From positions 1 to 41,435 of the forward strand of contig JBBSIN010000016.1 in assembly GCA_038232055.1 (NCBI GenBank): a DNA stretch of 41,435 nucleotides, written 5' to 3'. Positions 31,382-39,513 of this stretch are shown piece after piece. Source of the stretch: JBBSIN01 sp038232055. GTDB lineage: Bacteria > Actinomycetota > Actinomycetes > JADGOV01. A program made the position numbers and the translations under genes. Below the pieces are notes generated by a model that ran no database searches, was not told the origin of the DNA, and saw nothing but the letters and a program-made list of their open reading frames with translations. Within the stretch, counting starts at the first letter, position 1, and each line of letters starts with the position of its first letter.

Positions 31382-32578
31382 CTACGGGCCGGCCGTCGCC
31401 GCGATCTCGCCCTCGCCGAGTCGGATCCGCAGTCGGCCGCCGGCCACCACGTCGCCCGACGCACGGACCACCCTGCCGTCGGCCTGCTGCACGACGGCAT
31501 AGCCGCGGTGGAGGGTGGCGCCCGGGGAGAGCGCGCTGACCTGCGCTCGAGTGTGCGTCAGCTCGGCGGCCGCGGCGTCCAGCGCCGCACCGAAGGAGCG
31601 CCGGGCGCGGCCGCGCAGCGTGTCGACGTCGCCGGTGCGCCGGTCGATGTCGGCGTACGGCGCCGCCAGTACCGGTCGGGACCGCAGCGCAGCGACGGTC
31701 GCGGTCTCCCGATCGAGCCGAGTCTGTAGTGCCCGGTGGGTCCGCTGCCGCAGGCCGTCGATCCGCACGCCCTCCTCGGCGACGTCGGGTACGACGAGCT
31801 TGCCGGCATCTGTCGGGGTCGACGCGCGCCGGTCGGCGACCAGGTCCACCAGCGGCACGTCCTGCTCGTGACCTATCGCGCTCACGACCGGCGTTCGGCT
31901 CGCGGCAACCGCGCGGCACAGCGCCTCGTCGGAGAAGGGCAGCAGGTCCTCGACCGAGCCACCGCCCCTCGTCAGGATGATCACGTCGACCCGGGAGTCG
32001 GCGTCCAGCCGGCGCAGCGCCTCGGTGACCTCCGCCACGGCGTACGGCCCCTGGACCGCGACCTCCTCGACGCGAACCCGCACGGCCGGCCACCGCCGAC
32101 TCGCGTTCTCCACCACGTCGTGCTCCGCGGCCGAGGACCGCCCGCAGATCACTCCGACGGTGTCGGGCAGGAACGGCAGCGCCCGCTTGCGGTCGTTCGC
32201 GAACAGACCCTCCGCAGCGAGCACCGCCTTGAGCCGCTCGAGCCGGGCGAGCAGCTCGCCCACGCCGACTGGGCGGATCTCCTGCGCCGCTAGGGCGAGC
32301 GTGCCGCGATTGAAGCCGTAGGTCGGCTTGGCCCACAGCACCACCCGCGCCCCTTCGCGCAGCCCTGCGCACAGGTCGCGAGTGGCGGTCACCGAGAGCG
32401 AGACGTCGGCGACCGGGTCGCGCAACGTCAGGAAGACCGTCGAGATCCCGGGCCGCTGACGCAGGCCGGTGACCTGACCCTCGATCCACACCCGGCCGAG
32501 GCGCCCGACCCAGTCGCCGAGGAGGCGCGCCACCGTCCGGACCGGAACCGGGGACTCGGCGCTCGACTCCAGCGGCAC
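31382..32578 (-). CDS. xseA: Exodeoxyribonuclease VII large subunit
   Basis: 398 residues. OB-fold N-terminus (GRVWIEGQVTGLRQRPGISTVFLTLRD), then the catalytic domain with VGVICGRSSAAEHDV, VDVIILTRGGGSVEDL and VVSAIGHEQDVPLVDLVAD, a helical arm, and the C-terminal LHRGYAVVQQADGRVV. It degrades single-stranded DNA together with XseB. The start is a GTG. Confidence 0.96.
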   Translation of the reverse strand: MPLESSAESPVPVRTVARLLGDWVGRLGRVWIEGQVTGLRQRPGISTVFLTLRDPVADVSLSVTATRDLCAGLREGARVVLWAKPTYGFNRGTLALAAQEIRPVGVGELLARLERLKAVLAAEGLFANDRKRALPFLPDTVGVICGRSSAAEHDVVENASRRWPAVRVRVEEVAVQGPYAVAEVTEALRRLDADSRVDVIILTRGGGSVEDLLPFSDEALCRAVAASRTPVVSAIGHEQDVPLVDLVADRRASTPTDAGKLVVPDVAEEGVRIDGLRQRTHRALQTRLDRETATVAALRSRPVLAAPYADIDRRTGDVDTLRGRARRSFGAALDAAAAELTHTRAQVSALSPGATLHRGYAVVQQADGRVVRASGDVVAGGRLRIRLGEGEIAATAGP

Positions 32579-32599
32579 GCCGTCAGGGTACGGGCGCGG

Positions 32600-33205
32600 T
32601 CACGCTGCCCCGTCGGCCTCGAGCTTGGCTATGCGATTTTCCAGCATCGTGAGGATCGGCAGCCGCGCCGCATGCTGCTGCTCGTAGCCGCGCAGTGTGC
32701 GCAGGTCGTCGAGCCCCAGGCGGCGAAGACGGCCGCGGAGCGACCCCGAGGTGACGTGATCGAAGTCCGGGATGGGCAGCTCGGTCCGCTCGACAGCTGC
32801 CGACGCCGCTGCGGCCGGGGACGCCCCGGGCGAAACAGCCCCCGTCGAGGCCGCCTCGGCGGCTTTCGCGGCGCGGGTGACGATGTCGGCGGACCGTTGA
32901 TCCGGCTGCAGATGCAGCTCAGGTGCGGGACCGGCCGCGGAATGGGCCGCGTCGGCGAACGCTTCGTCGGGCGCTACCGCGCCGGACGCGTCCCCGCCGG
33001 ACGCGTCCCCGCGGAGCTGGGAGAAAACGTCGAAGCCGCGCTGCGCGAGGTCGGCATAGCCTTGGCGCGCAACCTTCGACGCGTGCAACGCCCGGCCGAC
33101 GCCGGCAGCAGGCAGCCTGACCAGTGCCAGGGGAACCCGGACGAGTGTGCGCGCACCGAAGATCAGTAGGTCCATTGCCGGCTGGGGGGGCTTGGCGATC
33201 AGCAT
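32600..33205 (-). CDS. Lipid droplet-associated protein (Rv1109c-like)
   Basis: 201 residues from ATG with GGAGAG upstream. The N-terminus (MDLLIFGARTLVRVPLALVRLPAAGVG) is amphipathic and hydrophobic and could bind a lipid surface. An acidic, Ala-rich linker leads to a conserved C-terminus: LPIPDFDHVTSGSLRGRLRR then LGLDDLRTLRGYEQQHAAR and PILTMLENRI. Similar proteins are annotated as lipid-droplet associated in mycobacteria and rhodococci. It lies between xseA and ispH as there. Confidence 0.82.
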   Translation of the reverse strand: MLIAKPPQPAMDLLIFGARTLVRVPLALVRLPAAGVGRALHASKVARQGYADLAQRGFDVFSQLRGDASGGDASGAVAPDEAFADAAHSAAGPAPELHLQPDQRSADIVTRAAKAAEAASTGAVSPGASPAAAASAAVERTELPIPDFDHVTSGSLRGRLRRLGLDDLRTLRGYEQQHAARLPILTMLENRIAKLEADGAA

Positions 33206-33346
33206 CGACTCTCCAGAATTAGCGCTGGCTGGAGCATCCCCGTTGCCGGCGCCGGTCTAACCGGACCAGCGCCCCGCCGCCCCGTCCCGTTTCCGCCGTC
33301 CTGCTTGTCGGCCGGCTCGTCCGGCCCGCGGCCGTATCCTTGGCTC

Positions 33347-34324
33347 ATGAACACCGACGCCGTGCCGACCGGCAAGCGGGTCCTTCTGGCCAGGCCCCGT
33401 GGCTACTGTGCGGGTGTCGACCGGGCGGTGCAGACGGTCGAGCGCGCGCTCGAGGCCTACGGCTTCCCGGTCTACGTACGGAAGCAGATCGTGCACAACG
33501 CACACGTGGTGCGGACCCTCGAGGCGAAGGGCGCCATCTTCGTCGACGAGACGGCCGAGGTGCCGGAGGGTGAGATCGTCGTCTTCTCGGCGCACGGGGT
33601 GGCGCCGGTCGTCCACGACGAAGCGCGGCAGCGACGCCTGCGGCCGATCGACGCCACCTGTCCGCTGGTGACCAAGGTGCACATGGAGGCGCGCCGGTTC
33701 GCAGGCGACGACTACGACATCCTGCTGATCGGCCACGAGGGCCACGAGGAGGTTGTCGGGACGACGGGAGAGGCGCCCTCGCACATTCATCTCGTCGATG
33801 GCCCAGAAGAAGTCGCGGCCGTGCAGGTACGCGACCCTGAGAAGGTGGCCTATCTGTCCCAGACGACGCTGTCCGTCGACGAAACCATGGCGACGGTCGA
33901 GGCGCTGCGCCGGCGATTCCCCGCACTGCAAGGACCGCCCAGCGATGACATCTGCTATGCCACCCAGAACCGGCAGACGTCGGTGAAGGACATCGCCGCG
34001 GAGTCCGATCTCTTGCTGGTCGTCGGGTCACGAAACTCGTCGAACTCCGTGCGGCTGGTCGAGGTCGGTCTAGATGCGGGAGCGCGAGCCGCCCATCTGG
34101 TCGATGCCGCCGCGGAGATCGACGACGCGTGGCTGGACGGGGTGGCGACGGTGGGTGTCACCAGCGGAGCATCGGTCCCCGAGGAACTGGTAACCGACGT
34201 GCTGGTCCGGCTCGCCGACCGCGGCTACGCCGACGTCACCGAGGTCGAGTCGGCAACAGAGCATCTGCTTTTTGCGTTGCCGCAGGAGCTGCGCCGCGAC
34301 TTGCGGGCGAAGGCGGCGCGCTGA
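33347..34324 (+). CDS. ispH: 4-Hydroxy-3-methylbut-2-enyl diphosphate reductase
   Basis: 325 residues. It makes IPP and DMAPP in the last step of the MEP pathway. The three cysteines that hold the Fe-S cluster are C21 (RGYCAGVDRAV), C105 (IDATCPLVTK) and C201 (DDICYATQNRQ). The HEGHEEV and VTSGASVPEELV segments are typical. ATG 33347 is chosen; the open frame runs upstream to 33305 without conserved residues. Confidence 0.97.
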   Translation: MNTDAVPTGKRVLLARPRGYCAGVDRAVQTVERALEAYGFPVYVRKQIVHNAHVVRTLEAKGAIFVDETAEVPEGEIVVFSAHGVAPVVHDEARQRRLRPIDATCPLVTKVHMEARRFAGDDYDILLIGHEGHEEVVGTTGEAPSHIHLVDGPEEVAAVQVRDPEKVAYLSQTTLSVDETMATVEALRRRFPALQGPPSDDICYATQNRQTSVKDIAAESDLLLVVGSRNSSNSVRLVEVGLDAGARAAHLVDAAAEIDDAWLDGVATVGVTSGASVPEELVTDVLVRLADRGYADVTEVESATEHLLFALPQELRRDLRAKAAR

Positions 34325-34370
34325 CCGACGGCTCGGCCCGGTTCATCCTTGACCCCGTGGGCGATGCCCT

Positions 34371-34886
34371 TCAGCCGCCCCGGGACAGGTGTCGGAGGAG
34401 CCGGACCGGCTCTGCCCACGCGACGTAGCGCACCAGCGCCACAATGGTCGCCGCGCCGGTCGCGACGAGCATGACCGGCGCGCCCAACATCAGCGCCGTC
34501 ACCATCTCGAAGACCTGCCGCAGGAACCAGGAGCTTGGCCCCTCCCCGTTGGCGGCCTGCAGCGCGGCGGCGGCGAGCGCGACGACCACGTAGACCAGCG
34601 GAGGCATCGCCACCGCTGCGACCAGTCCGCGACGACGGACGAAGGCCGCCGCGAGGACACATCCGGTGACAAAGGCCACCGCGAAGACGGCGCGCAGCCC
34701 CGGTCCGGTGATGACGTCGGCGGCTCCGCCACCGACTCCGGCACCGAGCGCGAGAGCGACAGCGCCGGAGGTGGGCAGCCCGGGGCCGGCTCCCCGGAGC
34801 ACGGGCACGCTGCCGCTACCGTTTCGCCGGAGCCCTGACCGTCGCTGCTGGGACGGCAGCATCAGTCGGTCGTTGTCTGTGGTCAC
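34371..34886 (-). CDS. DUF6542-type membrane protein
   Basis: 171 residues from a GTG with GGAGG 6 bases upstream. A basic N-terminal stretch of about 45 residues is followed by four hydrophobic segments (SGAVALALGAGVGGGAADVI to VTALMLGAPVMLVATGAAT). It matches the Rv1111c position and pattern (DUF6542). Function unknown. It is convergent with ispH. Confidence 0.78.
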   Translation of the reverse strand: MTTDNDRLMLPSQQRRSGLRRNGSGSVPVLRGAGPGLPTSGAVALALGAGVGGGAADVITGPGLRAVFAVAFVTGCVLAAAFVRRRGLVAAVAMPPLVYVVVALAAAALQAANGEGPSSWFLRQVFEMVTALMLGAPVMLVATGAATIVALVRYVAWAEPVRLLRHLSRGG

Positions 34887-34917
34887 GTCGACCTCCTTCC
34901 GCGCCGATTGCAGCACG

Positions 34918-36360
34918 CTAACCAGGCGTGGCGCTGGATTCCTGGTGACGCTCCGGGAAAGGGCAGAGAACCTCTTCGCCACGGTCGCCACGGTCGCCAC
35001 GGTCGCTGAGGTCGGCTGGATCACCGAGGTCCGTGGCTCGGCGAATGCCCGGGTCGTCGGGCGGCGGAACCGGGAGGGGGGCGATGACCTGCCAGTTGGT
35101 GGCCGTCGCATTGAGGAACTCACCGGCCGACACCGCCCGCAGTGGCTCGTCGAGCGGCACCGGCGCCGGCAACTCCGCATCGGTCACCTCCAGCTCCTGG
35201 AGCCGGCGTGCCTGAGACAACACGCTGCGCTCCAGCGAACCGACGGAGGCGTTGTAGTGGCCCACCGCCCCGCCCAAGGCCCGGCCCAATCGCTCGACGT
35301 GACCGCCGAAGGTGGCCAGCCGCTTGTACAGCTCACGTCCCACCTCGTAGATCTCCCGAGCGTTGTCGGTCAACGCCGACTGCTGCCACTCGAAGGCGAT
35401 TGTCCGCAGCGAGCTGATGAGCGTGGTGGGCGTCATGATGTGCACCCGTTTCGCGAAGGCGTCCTCGAGCAGGTGCGGGTCGGCGTCGAGGGCGGGCGCG
35501 AGAAACGCCTCGCCCGGCACGAACAGCACGACGAACTCAGGACAGGCCGAGAACGCCGACCAGTATGCCTTGCCGGCCAGCGCGTCGACGTGGGCCCGCA
35601 GCTGCCGCGCGTGCGCAGCGAAGCGCTCGGTCCGCACGTCGTCGGTGCTCGCCTCGGCCGCCTCGAGGAACGCAGCCAGGGACACCTTGGCGTCGACGAC
35701 GACACTCCGGCTGCCGGCCAGCCGGACCACCATGTCCGGCCGGAGCGGGCCGTCGGCCGTGCCGACCGTCACCTGGGTGTCGAAGTCGCATCGGTCGACC
35801 ATGCCGGCGAGCTCGACGACCCGTCGCAGCTGCATCTCACCCCACCGTCCCCGCGTCTGCGGCTTCCGCAGGGCCGTGACGAGCGTGGCCGTCTCCCGCC
35901 GGACCTGCTCGGAGGCGGCCCGGACGAGCTCCAGCTCCCGCGCGAGCGCCGCGGAGCTCTCGCTTCGGCGCAGCTCCGCGCTCTCGAGCTGCGTCTCGAC
36001 CTTGCCGAGCGTCTCGCGCAGGGGCGTGACGAGGTACTCGACGGCCTGCCGGCGCTGCTCGAGCTCGCCGGTGGCCATCGCCCCGGCCGCCCTGAGCCGC
36101 TCCTCGGCCAACTGCAGGAACTCGGTCGAGTTGCGGCGCAGGGCATCGGCGGACAGCGCGCGGAAGCTTTCCTCGGCACGCGCCCGCTCGTTCCGAGCCG
36201 CGCCAAGCCGCTCGGCGCCGATCGCCCGCTCGTGCTCCAGGGCTGTGCGCAGGCGGACGTGCTCTGCGGCGAACGAGCTCCGCGCGAGGAGGCGACCCAG
36301 GAGCAGCCCGCCGCCGACGCCGAGGGCGACCGCGAGGAGCGCGGAGATGAGGATGTCCAT
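34918..36360 (-). CDS. rmuC: RmuC-family protein
   Basis: 480 residues. One N-terminal membrane helix (ISALLAVALGVGGGLLLG), a long coiled coil (about 30-170), then the RmuC nuclease-like domain with GRWGEMQLRRVVELAGM, VDAKVSLAAFLEA and VVLFVPGEAFLAPAL, and TPTTLISSLRTIA. RmuC limits DNA rearrangement. The last 60 residues hold a DRG triplet repeat from 9-base DNA repeats at about 34979-35007. Length is in family range. Confidence 0.93.
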   Translation of the reverse strand: MDILISALLAVALGVGGGLLLGRLLARSSFAAEHVRLRTALEHERAIGAERLGAARNERARAEESFRALSADALRRNSTEFLQLAEERLRAAGAMATGELEQRRQAVEYLVTPLRETLGKVETQLESAELRRSESSAALARELELVRAASEQVRRETATLVTALRKPQTRGRWGEMQLRRVVELAGMVDRCDFDTQVTVGTADGPLRPDMVVRLAGSRSVVVDAKVSLAAFLEAAEASTDDVRTERFAAHARQLRAHVDALAGKAYWSAFSACPEFVVLFVPGEAFLAPALDADPHLLEDAFAKRVHIMTPTTLISSLRTIAFEWQQSALTDNAREIYEVGRELYKRLATFGGHVERLGRALGGAVGHYNASVGSLERSVLSQARRLQELEVTDAELPAPVPLDEPLRAVSAGEFLNATATNWQVIAPLPVPPPDDPGIRRATDLGDPADLSDRGDRGDRGEEVLCPFPERHQESSATPG

Positions 36361-36459
36361 GCCGGCATGCTGCCGAACGGGTGTGACAGTTTCGTGCGGC
36401 CGCGAGATGGCGCCGGCCGTGAGGTGGCGCGGGGGCCGCGTCTGGCACCCGGGGCGGCG

Positions 36460-37503
36460 TCAGACGGCGAAGCGGATGTTCATGACGTCGGCCTCCCGGA
36501 CGACGTAGTCCTTACCCTCGACACGCAGTCGGCCGGCAGCCTTCGCCGCCTCCCAGGTCCCCACCGCGAGGAGATCGTCGTACGCCACTACCTCGGCCCG
36601 GATGAAGCCGCGCTGCAAGTCGGAGTGGATCACCCCCGCCGCCTCAGGCGCCGTGGCGCCGCGGCGCACCTCCCAGGCGCGCGACTCGTCCTCGCCGGTG
36701 GTCAGGAACGTCAACAGGCCGAGCATCCGGTACGCCGACGCGATGACCGCCGGCAGGGCCCCGACCTTGACGCCGAACTCGGCGAGCAGCTCGGCCGCGT
36801 CCTCCGGTGGCATGCCCCCGACCTCAGCCTCGAGCCGCGAGGGCACCGCGATGCCCTCGGCGCCCGGACCGAGAGTCGTGGCCAGCTCGGCCGCGCGAGG
36901 CGCCATCTCGGCGGCACCTTCGTCGTCGGCGTTGAGCACGACCAACGCGGGCTTGAGCGTCAGCGGAGCGTAGTTGCGGAACGCCGCTGTCTCCTCTGGC
37001 TCCCAGGCATGCGCGCGCAGCGGCCGCCCGGCCTCGAGGAGCGTGGTCGCCCTGCCGAGCAGGTCCGCCTCGGCGGCAGCCGACTTGTCGCCGGCCCGGG
37101 CCTTTTTTGCCGTGCGCTCGGCCGCTCCGGACAGCGTCTGCAGGTCGGCGAGGGCGAGCTCGAGCGCGACGTCGGCGAGTTCCGCGTCGGGATCGGCGTC
37201 TCCGCCGTACGCGCGAACGACGATCGCGAGTGCCTCGACCTCGCGGAGATGTCCGAGGATCTGCGCCGACAGGCCGGCGCCCTTGGCGAGGCCCGCGACG
37301 TCGACGAACTTCAGCTGCGCGTAGACGGACTTCTTCGACTCATGCAGGCGAGAGAGTTCGTCGACGCGGTCGTCAGGCACCGGAACCACCGCGACGTTGG
37401 CCTTGCCGCTACCGCCGCCGGCCGTCGCACCGGCGTGAGTGAGGGCGTTGAAGAAGGTCGTCTTGCCGGCGTACGGCGCGCCGGTGATGCCGACCTGTTT
37501 CAC
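36460..37503 (-). CDS. ychF: YchF/Ola1-type P-loop NTPase
   Basis: 347 residues. P-loop GITGAPYAGKTTFFNAL (1-20), KFVDVAGLAKGAG as switch region, VLNADDEG in place of the usual NKxD specificity motif (which gives this family ATP preference), and a C-terminal TGS domain ending in the family hallmark GKDYVVREADVMNIRF. It is translation-linked and redox-sensitive in other species. Here the P-loop is GAPYAGKTT rather than GLPNVGKST, a variant of this branch. The ATG overlaps the PCD gene stop (ATGA). It corresponds to Rv1112. Confidence 0.93.
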   Translation of the reverse strand: MKQVGITGAPYAGKTTFFNALTHAGATAGGGSGKANVAVVPVPDDRVDELSRLHESKKSVYAQLKFVDVAGLAKGAGLSAQILGHLREVEALAIVVRAYGGDADPDAELADVALELALADLQTLSGAAERTAKKARAGDKSAAAEADLLGRATTLLEAGRPLRAHAWEPEETAAFRNYAPLTLKPALVVLNADDEGAAEMAPRAAELATTLGPGAEGIAVPSRLEAEVGGMPPEDAAELLAEFGVKVGALPAVIASAYRMLGLLTFLTTGEDESRAWEVRRGATAPEAAGVIHSDLQRGFIRAEVVAYDDLLAVGTWEAAKAAGRLRVEGKDYVVREADVMNIRFAV

Positions 37504-38162
37504 GACCGGTCGCCCGGGCCGCCCTCGTCGCTGGGCTCGCCGGTGTTCTGACCGGAGGGCGGTGCGCCCTGGCCTTGCGGCCGTCCGATACCGGGCTGTG
37601 GCTCGTCCGGGGCGGTGTCGGGCGCTGGCACTGCCGGGCTGCCCTGGCGGCCGGCCGGGGCGCCGATGAGCGGCTCCAGCCGGTCCTCGTTCGTCCCGGC
37701 GAGATTCTCACCGCGCTCGGCGGTCTCACTGGCCGCGGTGGGCACCTCGACGTCCTGACGATGCTCGCCGCCCTGCCGCCGGCCGGTCCCGGTCTGGCCG
37801 GTGCCGAGCCCTTCCTTCGTCGGGGCGCCCGCGACCGACGCGGCGTCGTGACCCTTGGTACCGCCGCCGTGTCCCCGAGCCTTGTCGACGAGGTCGTCGA
37901 TGCGAGAGGCGAGGGCGATGTCGTACTCGGTCACCCCGCCTTCGGAGTGCGTCGACAGCGTGAACGTCACGGAGTTCCCGGACCGCTCGATCTCCGGGTG
38001 GTGGTCGAGTGAGTCGGCCGACACCTGCACGTCGGCCAGGAGTCGTTCTTCCTCACCGCTGACCAGTGGAACCGTACGGCGGATGCTCGTCGCATCGCCC
38101 GTCCAGTCGGTGAGGGCCGTGAGAGCGTCGGCGACGAGGCGATCGTCGAGCAGGGTCGGCAT
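37500..38162 (-). CDS. Pterin-4a-carbinolamine dehydratase domain with long disordered tail
   Basis: 220 residues from ATG 38162, chosen because GGAGGA lies 4 bases upstream; an in-frame ATG at 38255 would add 31 residues. Residues 1-95 are a complete PCD/DCoH domain with the active-site motif DHHPEI (53-58) and SRIDDLV. It dehydrates 4a-hydroxytetrahydrobiopterin in known members. Residues 97-220 are a low-complexity tail rich in Gly, Pro, Glu and Gln (GHGGGTKGHD onward) with no recognised domain. No pterin-dependent hydroxylase is nearby, so the role may differ. The stop overlaps the ychF start. Confidence 0.85.
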   Translation of the reverse strand: MPTLLDDRLVADALTALTDWTGDATSIRRTVPLVSGEEERLLADVQVSADSLDHHPEIERSGNSVTFTLSTHSEGGVTEYDIALASRIDDLVDKARGHGGGTKGHDAASVAGAPTKEGLGTGQTGTGRRQGGEHRQDVEVPTAASETAERGENLAGTNEDRLEPLIGAPAGRQGSPAVPAPDTAPDEPQPGIGRPQGQGAPPSGQNTGEPSDEGGPGDRS

Positions 38163-38282
38163 GAACTCCTCCGGAAGGGGCTGGTACGGCATCGGCGGTG
38201 GGCCAGGGTCGCGGGTTCCGGAGTCAGTGTGCCCGACGCGCGACGTGTCGGCCATGCCGCGCTGAGGTGAGACCGTGTCGTC

Positions 38283-38672
38283 ATGGTGGACGTCGTCGTG
38301 GGAGTGGCCATCCTCGACGGCGCCGTCGCGCCCCGCGTGCTGGCCGCCCGGCGTAGCCAACCACCCGAGCTCGCCGGCTACTGGGAGTTTCCCGGCGGGA
38401 AGGTAGAGCCTGGGGAGTCCGACGAAGAGGGGCTCCGCCGAGAGATTCGGGAGGAGCTTCGGGTCGACGTACGGCTCGGCGCCAGGCTCGGCGGCGACGT
38501 CGACCTGCCATCCGGCGCGGTGCTGCGGGTATGGACGGCGTCCGTCGACGAGTCGCCTGTCGCGGTGGAGCACGCCGAGCTGCGATGGGTCAGCGCCGAC
38601 GAGGTGGACGCGTTGAACTGGATCCCGGCGGACCGGCCACTGCTCGCCGAGCTTCGGAAGCTGCTGGCGTAA
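38283..38672 (+). CDS. mutT: Nudix hydrolase, MutT type
   Basis: 129 residues. The Nudix box GGKVEPGESDEEGLRREIREEL (38-59) is complete. MutT proteins remove 8-oxo-dGTP from the nucleotide pool. AGYWEFPGGK and the short single-domain size fit the MutT2 type. The next conserved gene, typA, lies 2.7 kb on, beyond an accessory stretch. Confidence 0.92.
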   Translation: MVDVVVGVAILDGAVAPRVLAARRSQPPELAGYWEFPGGKVEPGESDEEGLRREIREELRVDVRLGARLGGDVDLPSGAVLRVWTASVDESPVAVEHAELRWVSADEVDALNWIPADRPLLAELRKLLA

Positions 38673-38947
38673 GAGCTCGCGCGAATAGGCCGTTCAGGGT
38701 TGGGGGGTCGCTGTCGTTGACGTCGCCGACGGTGAGGGTTTCGAGGACGGCGACCAGTGCGTGGAGTCGCCCCTTGTCGAGGAGGGGGGCGTAGCCGGTC
38801 GGCCTGGTCGGATGTCAGCGGCGACGAGCCGTCGCCATAGTCGGCTTGGTCCCGAGCGCAGGCACGGTCTCGCCGCTGATCGTTCCGCACTGAACACCGC
38901 TCCGCGACCGATGCGGATGGTTGTGACTTGGCGCATCGGACTGGGGC
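38673..38947. other. Gap with a degraded minus-strand coding fragment
   Basis: Between mutT and marR there is no intact gene. One minus-strand frame shows a plausible protein segment, YAPLLDKGRLHALVAVLETL followed by TVGDVNDSDPPTLNGLF, but no start or full domain; the flanking frames look shifted. Family not recognised. It is likely a remnant of an earlier insertion. Confidence 0.35.
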
Positions 38948-39403
38948 TCAGATGGCCGGGTCGAGTTTGGCGATGACCCGTTCCGAGACGGCTGTCAGTA
39001 CGTCGAGTTCCTCAGGGGTGAGTAGGTCGATGAAATGGGTTCGGACCCACTCGACATGCCCGGGAGCGGCGCGCCGCAGCGCCTGGCGGCCGGTGGGGGT
39101 CAGTCGAACGACGGTGCCTCGGCCGTCGCCGGCGTACGGCTCGCGGGTGATCAAGTGGCGCTGCTCCATTCGGCGCAGCTGGTGGGCGAGCCGGCTACGG
39201 TCCCAACCCGTCGACGCCACCAGGTCCCGCGGCCTCATCCGCCCCGCCGGTGCCTCCGCCAGCGGCGCCAGCACCTGATAGTCCGCGCCGGACACTCCGG
39301 AACCGGCGAGTTGTCGCTCCATGCCGGCGCCCAGCCCCCGCCATAGGTCCAGAAACGCCCACCACGCGCGTTGTTCCCGCTCATCGAGCCAACGCGGCTG
39401 CAC
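38948..39403 (-). CDS. MarR-family transcriptional regulator
   Basis: 151 residues from a GTG with GGGAGGACC upstream; ATGs at 39445 and 39439 are alternatives. A winged HTH is seen: VSGADYQVLAPLAEAPAGRM, LVASTGWDRSRLAHQLRRME, and the wing RHLITREPYAGDGRGTVVRL. C-terminal helices complete the dimer. It is divergent from the sulfotransferase gene and probably controls it and itself through the palindrome between them. The inducer is unknown. Confidence 0.9.
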   Translation of the reverse strand: MQPRWLDEREQRAWWAFLDLWRGLGAGMERQLAGSGVSGADYQVLAPLAEAPAGRMRPRDLVASTGWDRSRLAHQLRRMEQRHLITREPYAGDGRGTVVRLTPTGRQALRRAAPGHVEWVRTHFIDLLTPEELDVLTAVSERVIAKLDPAI

Positions 39404-39430
39404 TATGGTCCTCCCGCTGAAACAAAGATG

Positions 39431-39459
39431 TTGACTCATCAGCATAACCGCCCTAGGTT
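39431..39459 (+). promoter_or_regulatory. Promoter of the sulfotransferase gene
   Basis: TTGACT (39431-39436), 17 bases, TAGGTT (39454-39459). It is correctly placed for the ATG at 39514. The -10 abuts the palindrome at 39459, so a bound repressor would block it. Confidence 0.55.
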
Positions 39460-39474
39460 GCTGATACGTCAGCA
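39459..39474. promoter_or_regulatory. MarR operator candidate
   Basis: TGCTGATACGTCAGCA is a perfect 6-base inverted repeat around TACG. A related site, TGACTCATCAGCA, lies at 39432-39444 and overlaps a TATGCT -10 candidate for marR on the minus strand. Palindromes of this size in the marR/target gap are the usual MarR binding sites. Confidence 0.65.
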
Positions 39475-39513
39475 GCGTGCTGGCCGCGCAGGACTGGGTT
39501 GACAGGAAGTGCC

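Noticed and set aside
34666..37551. 961-codon open frame on the plus strand opposite rmuC and ychF
   Set aside because: It is fully antisense to two well-identified genes. Its composition (Arg, Gly, His, Gln rich, no domain) is that of a third-position GC shadow.
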